Below, one piece after another: positions 1 to 7,698 of a stretch of 64,000 nt of DNA. The stretch spans positions 2,728,001 through 2,792,000 of the forward strand of contig CM074132.1 in the NCBI GenBank assembly GCA_037178625.1, read 5' to 3'. Position 1 is the stretch's first letter. Each line of letters opens with the position of its first letter. Below the pieces are notes generated by a model. The model saw only the letters and a program-made list of their open reading frames with translations. It had not been told where the DNA came from and did not search any database. Both the position numbers and the translations under genes were made by a program. This DNA is from Skeletonema tropicum. Its lineage: Eukaryota; Bacillariophyta; Thalassiosirophyceae; Thalassiosirales; Thalassiosiraceae.

Positions 1-211
1 TGATGCTGCTATTCTCTGTGAATCTCAAATCGCATGTCGCTGCCACGCATTAAGTTTAAATCGCCCATGTTCGTGAACTGAATGTGCATAAGCTCTGGCT
101 CTGTCTCTTGTTCAATCAGCTCCATTCTCGATCGCCACCAGTACCCTTGTTGCCGCCCGCCCGCCAGTTGAGGAGTTTTTTGGGGATTTTTTAAACCCGT
201 GTGATACTTAC

Positions 212-308
212 GTGGGAACTCGATTTGAAGGATTCCAATTGTGAGAAAACGAAACCCTTTAAGTAGGATTTTAGCCCTTTTTGAGCGGCCACTGCGACTG
301 CACGGCCA
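212..308 (+). repeat. Dispersed repeat, copy A (copy B at 5913-5987)
   Basis: Both copies begin CGTGGGAACTCGAT and share, in the same order, a GAAACCCTT block, an AGGATTTTA block and a CCACTGC...CGGCCA block. They differ by small indels. This is seen directly. Whether it is a transposon fragment or a shared upstream element is unknown; copy B lies about 180 bp upstream of the trypsin gene. Confidence 0.6.
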
Positions 309-360
309 CATCAGTAGGTACAGCTATGTACCGTGAAGGGAGCGTGTCCCAGATGTGGCT

Positions 361-424
361 AGGATTCCTACTTTCCCACGTAGGATTCCAACCTCGGAAT
401 TTTACGTGGGAAAGTAGGAATCCT
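361..424. repeat. Perfect 22-bp inverted repeat (hairpin)
   Basis: The arms are 361-382 and 403-424, beginning AGGATTCCTACTTTCCCACG, with a 20-nt spacer. The arms are exact reverse complements. Related GTGGGAAAGT and GGATTC words recur at 3710-3850, so this may be a foldback remnant of a local repeat family. I see no flanking target-site duplication. Confidence 0.75.
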
Positions 425-931
425 CGTAGTGAGTGTGAGTGAGTTCTTTAGCTTTACCACGCTTAGATCTATGACTTGGTTCAAAATGATAGATTGGGTT
501 TAACGCTCGCCGTCGACTATAAAAGGTGTTGTTTCACAAAAGGCTTTTCCCGATATTCAAGTGTGATACAGGTGCTCATGGTTGCCATGCACCTGAGCCT
601 TTTCAATCCTCATGCCATTACGCAGTAGAGGACCACAGTTTATAGGATTAGCCGACCTATGATGGTCTTCAATGGGTACTCTTACTCTTTTGCCGTGTCT
701 AGATCTATAGGGGACCCATTCTGCACCTACAGGGATAGATCTTTAGACAGAGTTGCAGCTTGACTTGTGGCAGGCCTAGGCCCTCCAAGCTGTTCGTAAA
801 GCCTGACGCGTTCCTTCGTCAACAACTTTACCCGCTACCTCCTCCAATGCCTCTGAGTTACGTAGGGTAACTTAGATCATTCAGTAGATGTTTAAAGAGT
901 TCACACTCTTTAGTTTGTTTGTGATTGTTGT

Positions 932-1200
932 TATATGTGTCCAGTACGTCTGTAGTGTTCTTCTAGAAAGTCTCTTGCGTTGTTGAAGAGCTGAAAGAAG
1001 GTTTTGGCGTCTTCGTTTGTCATGTTAGTGCTTGCAGGATTGTGTTTGTCGGGGTGGTATAGGCGTGAGATTTGTCTGAACTCAGCTTTGGTTTCCATCC
1101 ATACAGCTCCTCTTGCAAGTCCGAAGATGCCTAGAGAGTCTTTGAGGTTGCGGCCAACACCTTCTGGGTCATATCCTCTGTTCTCATTCTCGTTGTCGCT
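932..1200 (-). pseudogene. J-domain-like C-terminal tail of a retroelement polyprotein
   Basis: Read on the minus strand, one frame is open from above 1200 to a TAA at 932. It contains YDPEGVG, then LGIFGLARGA, then a J-domain-like helical stretch with the HPD tripeptide at about 1056-1048 (context SRLYHPDKHNP), then FFQLFNNARDFLEE. The HPD motif between two amphipathic segments is the hallmark of DnaJ/Hsp40 J-domains. It sits 3' of an endonuclease relic of a non-LTR element on the same strand, and an LNLKDSLGIFGL block is repeated at about 1395-1320, so the tail appears to belong to the element and not to a cellular co-chaperone. The RT region expected between is missing. I have an unverified recollection of similar tails in diatom retroelement proteins. 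Confidence 0.55.
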
Positions 1201-1385
1201 CGGTGGATCTCTTCGTTCCCTTGGAGGGGAGGGGGGGGGGGGGTAAGTTCCTTGGAGGAGAAGGAGGAGGAGGCGGAGGGGCAGAGCTTTGAGTGTTGTG
1301 CCGAGTGTTGTACCAGTGCCGATGTCCTCTTACAAGACCAAAGATGCCTAGTGAGTCTTTGAGATTGAGGCCTACGCCTTCCGGG

Positions 1386-2000
1386 TCATATGTTTGATTG
1401 ATAGGTGTGAATGATGTCACGTCCTTTATCATTTCTGTCACTCAGACCGAAGTTACCAAGTACGTCACGTAAAGCATCATTGTCTCTTCGACCTACTTTG
1501 GCGTTGATGTCTGCGCCCATAATGACTCCATCAATCTTTGTAGCTTTGCTGATTAGCTTTCCTAACTTGTCGTTGAATCTCATGTTAGAATCGTCATCTT
1601 CGCTCCAAGGATGGTACGCTGATGCCAATAATATTCTAAGATGTTTGCCCTTGATGATTTTACCTGCGTCGTTGAAGCGAGGAAATTGTAGGAGAAGACC
1701 GATGAATCTTCCTTCGAATTCTCCTTTTGAAGTCGTGATCGGTTCGAGGCCACTTGCGCTTTTCCATGCCTTTGCGTAGTTGGGCGATAAGATGATTGCA
1801 ACTCCTCTTTTCTTTCCTCTTGCTTTACAGTTGTGCCAGAAGACTGTATATCCTTCATCATGATATTCTTGTATCAGATATGCTTTGACATCAGGTCAAC
1901 GATGAATTCGAGTTTGATAAGTGCGTCCGTATCCGTTCTTTTCTCGTCGAAAGATGCCACAGACATTCTGAGAGTAAAGAATGTCATCACTCTTCTTTCT
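1386..2000 (-). pseudogene. Non-LTR retrotransposon endonuclease relic
   Basis: On the minus strand, pieces of an endonuclease/exonuclease/phosphatase-type domain can be read. They include YTVFWHNCKARGKKRGVAI, a GRFIGLLLQFPRF strand, LASAYHP and the metal-site-like block GADINAKVGRRD (about 1517-1480), followed by LGNFGLSDRNDKGRD. This matches the layout of LINE endonucleases (G-DFNA--G then LG--G-G--N-NG). The frame changes once near 1880, where the upstream LIKLEFIVDLMS continues in another frame, and the reading ends in a stop near 1386, so it is decayed. No reverse transcriptase is seen in the window next to it. Confidence 0.65.
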
Positions 2001-2102
2001 CTTTATTCAGCTTCTTACGGCCCAGAGCATGTTGATGATTCCTTGATTTCATTCTACTTCAGTGTGATTCATTGCAATTCATTCGAGATGTCATTTGATT
2101 AG

Positions 2103-3508
2103 GATAACCAATGATATGTCGAAAGTAATGCTAGATTTCACACTTTTTTCGAAAGATACTCAATAAAATATCGTGAGAACCGTCAAAATTTGCTTCTGTG
2201 TCCCAGCGAGCACCAAATTTCCAACCCCAAATTCCCACTTTTCGAGGGCCTGTGCGATACTTACTCCCCGCACAAAATACTACATTCAGCCGGAAATTCA
2301 ACTCAAGTTGCACGCCTGTGGTGTACTGAGATCCCACGTTGCTCTTCTGTAGAGGAGTTGAATTTGTGCGAAAAGGTTTTTGAAAAGGTCCCAAATAGCA
2401 CCTTTTCACCCACATTTTTTAGCTTTTCGTGCATGTGCCGAGTTGCATTTTGGGTTGAATTTTTTGAGTTGAATATTCAACTCGAAGGTACTAGTTCCTA
2501 CGCAGATTGAATACGCTAGACAGAAGATCCTGCATGCCGCCGTTCTCACGTGCCTCTAGTCATAAGGAGACGAATGAGCAAGTACTGCCAAGAACAACAA
2601 TAATAATCTAATGCATTAACTATTTCTACTCTTCCTACACCTGCTTGCACTCTCTGGTTCAGGATTGAGGCTTTCATGGCCAACTAATTCCTCATCTGCT
2701 TGCACCTTCTTTTGTAAACTTGTGCATCAGAAATGCTTGCAATATATACATTCATATTACACTACACAACCTTCTCTGCTGACACAGAGCCTCAAGCCGG
2801 CTCAAATAGAGCTTTCTCTATGTGTCATTGCCGATGTTTTTCATAGTACATGCTGATTGTTGTGTGTGGACAGATTTTGGACGGAGATGTGCCCTCTTTC
2901 ATTAGCGACAAAGCAACTTGCATACGCGAACGACGCAGCCACCAACGACCACAAAAACCCATCCTGTGACGGAGCAGATCAGTATGAACGATTATATGAG
3001 TAAATATACTGCGAGAAGAGACGGTAGCTTTACCCAACGTATCTTATATGGTTGATGTCGAGCGACGTCAAAAAGCATCATCACGTGTTGAGTGTTTATT
3101 CGAGATCGACAGCGCTTGAAAAGGTACCATATTGGCGGCAACATCACACATGTTCTCCGTGTATTTTGGTTCGGTTGCATGCCAATCGTCGATGGTGTAG
3201 CAGCAGTCGACGTGAGAGTTGTGGTGCCAGCACACAAAAAGTGATGTCTGTGCATTATTTGCGTAAATACGGTGGTTACACGAGAGTGCTGTCTTCAGAA
3301 TTTGATCCGTAGGAGAGTCTTGAGAGAGGAGATAATCTTTTATCATTCGTCCAGCACTTCCCACTTGTTTGTTGCCTCTCGTCGGCGCAGAAGTGTCATC
3401 ATCATCTTGCTTGTGTGTTCGGTGATGGTGATTTCACGATGAAAGGGCTTAGAGTATTTCACTACACGATAAGTTGAATTATGAGTTACACTTTTGGTCA
3501 AAATTTCC
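2103..3508. other. Gene-free stretch
   Basis: No supported gene. Short open frames on both strands lack motifs and overlap each other. A 20-bp word at 2219-2238 (TTCCAACCCCAAATTCCCAC) is the reverse complement of 3830-3849. A 15-bp word GTACTAGTTCCTACG at 2488-2502 recurs at 6043-6057 (inverted) and, with one mismatch, at 23432-23446. Confidence 0.5.
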
Positions 3509-3696
3509 ACAATTTCGAGATCATTTGATTTTTACCCCCCCAACTATAAAATCTTCCTATTGAATTCCTACGCTAAAATTCTACAGAAAATAATTTATTT
3601 CACCCCGATAATTTTTTGTACGTGTCGTCACGAAGGAATTCAATAGGAAGATTTTATAGTTGTAAGGGGGGTAAAAATCAATGATCTCGAAATTGT
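3509..3696. repeat. Foldback MITE-like element with ~60-bp arms
   Basis: The left arm 3509-3569 and right arm 3634-3696 are near-perfect inverted repeats, beginning ACAATTTCGAGATCA and ending at an AGGAATTC junction. A 64-bp spacer lies between. There is no coding capacity, and arms plus spacer make 188 bp, typical of a foldback MITE. I could not find a convincing target-site duplication at these edges, so the true ends may lie slightly outside. Confidence 0.7.
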
Positions 3697-3709
3697 AGTA
3701 AGAAAATGC

Positions 3710-3850
3710 GTGGGATTCTGAGGTGGGAAAGTGGAAAAGTAGAATCCTACGTCGACGTGGGATTCTGGGGTGGACGAAGGATTTTGATTTTCAGAATCAA
3801 AATTCGACGTGGGATTCTGGGGTGGGAAAGTGGGAATTTGGGGTTGGAAA
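3710..3850 (+). repeat. Degenerate tandem GTGGGATTCTG repeats
   Basis: GTGGGATTCTG occurs at about 3710, 3757 and 3809, each followed by variants of GGGGTGGGAAAGTGG. The array is three units of roughly 50 bp and shares words with the hairpin at 361-424. Confidence 0.6.
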
Positions 3851-3874
3851 GTGGATCTGGGACACGCTAATGTA

Positions 3875-5047
3875 GGGTTAATCCAAGGAATGGAAAGAAG
3901 GGATTGACGGAGCGAGAGACACAAGACAATAAAGAAGGGTGTGACATAATTGAATCGTACTAACATTCAGAATCAATGACGCATAAGTAAGTAGTGAAAA
4001 TTATAACTGATTCCTTTCTCAATCAGGTAATGACTTTGACTTCGCCGCTACCAATAGAAACACGGCGTCATTTTGAGGTCCTTCATTCTTTCTTATATAC
4101 ATACGAGTGTTGACGCACCGAGGCGAGAAGCAACTAACACGCACCACTTCCTACCTCCCGGAAACGCAGAATCAATCAACTCGACGAGGAATAGCACACA
4201 ACTCAACAACATCACTTTCTGTTTTACTCAAGATGAAGACAACAACAAGCAAAAACGTTCGTTTCTCCAGTAGAAGCCTCATGTCCGTCGTGAAGAATCT
4301 CTCTGTCGGCTCAGAGGCATCGAAACTTTGGTACTCCCAAGCAGAAACTGATATTTTCAAGGCGTGGCACTTTCATCGAGTTCGTGAAGTCCGCTCGCAA
4401 CTGAGAGATCACAGCGCTCTCCTCGACGAAGAATGCGTTACTATCAACGCTGCTGCAATTCTTGGTCTCGAGAAGTATCTCAGCCCCGAGCTAACAGATG
4501 AGTACGAGAATAGACGGGACGCCCTACAAAGGGCCGTCTTATCAGAGCATCACTGGCATCGAGCCTTGCGGATTCCACATTCAGCAAGACTGGCCATGAT
4601 ATCGGCACAGCATTCACAATGGGCGAGAGAACGAGCACGTGCAGCTGCTTTATTTCTAGAGCAAGATGTTATGCGAGACGTTAAAGAAATGAACCCCCCA
4701 GCGACGACGCCCCGTCGCTGTTCGATGCCTCGTCTTGAAGGGGCTGATGCTGTTGCGGAGGAGCACGAGGCACACCGTTACCAGCGACGATGGAGCAGTG
4801 TCTCTTGGAGCACAATTCTAAAGAACAGCGTTTAAGTTGCGCACCATAAGTTGTGATAGTCCATGTATTACAAAACACATGCTAGAGCGACAAGCGACAG
4901 ACGATACGAAAAATAGATGTCTTCCCACGTTAATGCAATTATAACAAGATAATGTACTTGAGTGATTATGTGTCTTCAATCGTCTACGATATAATAGCAG
5001 TAGATCAAACTCTCGACTAAACCTTGTTAGTTAGATGATGCAACATG
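3875..5047 (+). repeat. Duplicated block, copy 1 (copy 2 at 61540-62803)
   Basis: The block begins GGGTTAATCCAAGGAATGG and ends at GATGATGCAACATG in both places. It includes 5' sequence, the whole small gene (4233-4835) and about 210 bp of 3' sequence. The coding parts are almost identical. The 5' parts differ by indels, copy 2 having about 100 bp of extra sequence before the gene. This is a recent long-range segmental duplication or transposition. Confidence 0.85.
4233..4835 (+). CDS. Conserved hypothetical protein of a repeated family (copy 1)
   Basis: Intronless, 200 aa from the ATG at 4233. The frame is open further upstream to 4107, but 4233 is chosen because the second copy also has an ATG at that point and the upstream codons do not look conserved. 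The N-terminus is Ser/Lys-rich (MKTTTSKNVRFSSRSLM). It is followed by a compact helical domain starting LWYSQAETDIFKAWHFHR, then GLEKYLSPELTDEYENRR and a helix ending EQDVMRDVKEMN. The Arg/Ser/Pro-rich tail looks disordered. There is no signal peptide or membrane segment. I recall proteins with a W-Y-[ST]-x-x-E opening and a RGLE/GLEK motif as abundant and uncharacterised in diatoms; that is memory, not a search. Function unknown. A copy with a 4-bp frameshift lies at 61985-62591. Confidence 0.7.
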   Translation: MKTTTSKNVRFSSRSLMSVVKNLSVGSEASKLWYSQAETDIFKAWHFHRVREVRSQLRDHSALLDEECVTINAAAILGLEKYLSPELTDEYENRRDALQRAVLSEHHWHRALRIPHSARLAMISAQHSQWARERARAAALFLEQDVMRDVKEMNPPATTPRRCSMPRLEGADAVAEEHEAHRYQRRWSSVSWSTILKNSV

Positions 5048-6165
5048 CCCGAGGAGTGCCCGAGGCGAGTATGTACAGTGAACCTCGCGGCAACGTTTTC
5101 GGGCTGTGGGGTGCAAGTCAGAAGATCACGGAGGGGTGTAAGTCAGGTCACATGAGGTCACGAAAAGTGCAAGTCAGAACCACGGAGAAATAGTACATTG
5201 GCGATGGTCTCGACCAATATTTGTTGCCAAGAGCGTGATATGACAGATTACGGCAAATTGTAAAAGCTGTCACAGGTGACGGTAGCAAAGACAATGATAG
5301 CACATCGGCAACTTGCTTTGTATCGGACGCTGCACTGCTATCCACTGCAAGTCAAAACGAATATATATATTCATAACAGCATGCTGAATCTGTCTCTGAA
5401 GTGGCGTCGCCGTCTGGAAGCGTGAGGAGCACGGAGCGCACATCATGTGATGAACGACATGTTGATCGTCCTTGACATCAATGAGAACATACACGACGAA
5501 CGACGTTGCCGTCTCTACCACCGAGAAAAGGCACAAGCAATGAAACATATTCATTGTATTCATCAATGGATGCGTCGAGACTGTTGCGTCTTGTGCATCC
5601 AACACACTTGTTGGATGGAACGGAAGCGGGCACATCCCATAGCAAAATGCATCCACACGCAACAAGCAGCATCTTCTACGAACACCAACACCAACAATAT
5701 ATGAGAATAGTATATTTATGCTATTTGAAGTCTTGGTGGCGACGGGAAAGCTTCAAGAGCGTACTATAAATCGATGCAAAATATTTGAGCGACGAAGACA
5801 AAGCAATACCAATACACATATACTATTCAACTCTTGACGGGCAGCAGTGTATAATTCATCGAAGATTAACAGCAAACAGAGTCTCTATTCGCGGCAATAG
5901 ATAGAGGATGATCGTGGGAACTCGATCTGAAGGAAGAAACCCTTAAAGGATTTTATACCTTTGGGCCACGCACTGCAGGCCACGGCCAGGCTGGTCTTTT
6001 CAGCTATTCCCGGGTGCGTGACTGCAACATGTCATTATTGTCCGTAGGAACTAGTACAATGCCTGGCGAGTCAAGATCAAGATTAGGACTGATGCCGACG
6101 ATGATTCACAAACAATTCTGATCGACAAATTTTCTGCATACATTGTTGCTCATTTCTACGACATC
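5048..6165. other. Gene-free stretch upstream of the trypsin gene
   Basis: No supported gene; overlapping short frames at 5270-5770 on both strands show no motif. It contains GTGCAAGTCAGA words near 5112 and 5168, and copy B of the dispersed repeat (5913-5987). Confidence 0.5.
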
Positions 6166-7308
6166 ATGAAGACATCTCCTATCCTACTCATCACGCAGTT
6201 ATTTGTCCTCTCTTCCGAGGCACGCCTGTGGCTGTGGCAGAAAACATCAAACACAAGATATCTCCAGGGGCAATCTGATGACGGGAGCAATGAAGCAACC
6301 ACTCGTATTGTCGGTGGCGGCGAAGCAGAAGAGGATCGTTACTCTTTTGCAGTCTCTTTCCAACAGTTAGACGGTCACTTTTGCGGAGGTTCACTCATCG
6401 CGAGAGACATGGTGTTGAGCGCTGCTCATTGTGCTGATGTGGGAAATCCGCTATATGATGCGGTTATTGGGAGGCATGACCACGGCGAAACGGATGGGGA
6501 TCGAGTAGATGCAGTGAGGCAATACATACATCCGAATTACAGCGAATCTACGAGTAACTATGATATCATGGTTGTAAAACTTTCACGTCCCACCAGTGCT
6601 AACGTAGCGACGGTGAAGCTCAACTCCTCGAACTCAATTCCTTCCTCTAGTCAATCCGTGACGGTTGTTGGGTGGGGAGTAACCGAACTGGGGAGCATGT
6701 CTGATGAGCTCAAAGAAGTTGAAGTAACCGTAGTATCACAAGCATCGTGTAGAAGCTCGTATGGCATTGACGTAATCACGGACGAGATGCTCTGCGCGGC
6801 AGATCCAAACGAGGATTCATGCCAAGGGGATTCTGGGGGGCCTTTGTTTTGGAAGGGTGCCAATGCTGAAAGTGATGTTCAAGTGGGAGTGGTGAGCTGG
6901 GGAAATGGCTGTGCAGAAGGTGATTATCCCGGTGTATATGCGAGAGTCTCTTCTGTCTACGATTGGATTAGAGACAGAGTTTGTGAACACTCTCAGGATG
7001 AAGACGCGAGGAATGAGTTCCAGTGCATTGGCCCTGCCCCAGGCGGTACTTTTACTACCGATGATGTCAATTATGATGATGATTTCAGTTATGGTTATGA
7101 TGATGATTTCAGTTATGATGATGATTTTAGTTATGATGATGATTTTAGTTATGATGATGATTTCAGTTATGGTTATGATGATGATTTCAGTTATGATGAT
7201 TTTAGTTATGATGATGATTTCAGTTATGGTTATGATGATGATTTCAGTTATGGTTATGATGATGATTTCAGTTATGATGATGATGACTCTGCTATAGATG
7301 ATTGGTGA
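6166..7308 (+). CDS. Secreted trypsin-like serine protease (S1) with Asp/Tyr-rich tail
   Basis: Intronless, 380 aa. A hydrophobic N-terminus (residues 1-20) serves as a probable signal peptide. Activation would be at R47-I48 (RIVGG), giving a chymotrypsin-fold domain of about 48-275. The catalytic triad is visible: H88 in LSAAHC, D133 in NYDIMV and S223 in GDSGGP. D217, six residues before the serine, is the S1-pocket aspartate that gives cleavage after Lys/Arg. Cys pairs typical of the family are present (73/89, 210 and 219 regions, 249). Residues 303-380 are a repetitive acidic tail of FSYDDD and FSYGYDDD units, unusual for a trypsin and possibly metal- or matrix-binding (inference). Its stop lies 390 bp from the stop of the convergent UBR4-like gene. 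Confidence 0.93.
   Translation: MKTSPILLITQLFVLSSEARLWLWQKTSNTRYLQGQSDDGSNEATTRIVGGGEAEEDRYSFAVSFQQLDGHFCGGSLIARDMVLSAAHCADVGNPLYDAVIGRHDHGETDGDRVDAVRQYIHPNYSESTSNYDIMVVKLSRPTSANVATVKLNSSNSIPSSSQSVTVVGWGVTELGSMSDELKEVEVTVVSQASCRSSYGIDVITDEMLCAADPNEDSCQGDSGGPLFWKGANAESDVQVGVVSWGNGCAEGDYPGVYARVSSVYDWIRDRVCEHSQDEDARNEFQCIGPAPGGTFTTDDVNYDDDFSYGYDDDFSYDDDFSYDDDFSYDDDFSYGYDDDFSYDDFSYDDDFSYGYDDDFSYGYDDDFSYDDDDSAIDDW
7064..7297 (+). repeat. Coding minisatellite, Asp/Tyr repeats
   Basis: The 3' end of the protease gene is built from GATGATGATTTCAGTTAT-type units of 18 and 24 nt. All preserve the frame and encode (D)DDFSY with optional GY insertions. The in-frame unit lengths suggest expansion by slippage under selection for an acidic, aromatic tail. 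Confidence 0.9.
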
Positions 7309-7698
7309 AACTCATGGACAAGCACACCGTGAATGATTGGTGGAATAGCTGGTGGAATTGAGATACCCCTGCGTAGAGACTGGTGTTTGTTTAATGCTTT
7401 AGCTTAGAAAGATTTTACTTACTCAACTTGATTTGAATAAATAATTAGTATCTTAACCACCAACAACATAGATAGGAATAAGGTACGCATGCATTATCAC
7501 AATGCTAGCTAGCTTCAACCACACAACATACTCTTCAGACACAGTCGTTGATATGGACGGAAATTAACTACTGTGGGATGAGACAGCTGTCTTCAGCTGA
7601 TCGCTCCATTCTTTTGTCCATGACCACGATTGATAGTGTCGTAGATCGTAGATAGACATAGCTAATCTAATTAACTTTGTGGTTATTTGTGGTTATTT
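7309..7698. other. Convergent intergenic region
   Basis: No gene. This is the 3' flank of both the protease (plus) and the UBR4-like gene (minus), with AATAAATAATTAG at about 7436. I looked here specifically for further exons of the UBR4-like gene and found no frame with family-like residues. Confidence 0.6.

Larger units (their letters stand above)
1..931. other. Repeat-rich gene-free stretch
   Basis: I see no convincing gene. The one open frame of about 100 codons has no recognisable motif and runs through repeat sequence. The stretch holds a copy of a dispersed repeat (212-308), a perfect hairpin (361-424) and a smaller hairpin near 568-598. Confidence 0.5.

Noticed and set aside
1211..1246. 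Poly-G tract with open frames on both strands
   Set aside because: Low-complexity proline/glycine coding is a by-product of the homopolymer inside the retroelement linker.
7309..7698. Further exons of the UBR4-like gene
   Set aside because: No donor of the GTAAGT or GTGAGT type at the end of exon 7 and no family-like residues in any minus-strand frame.
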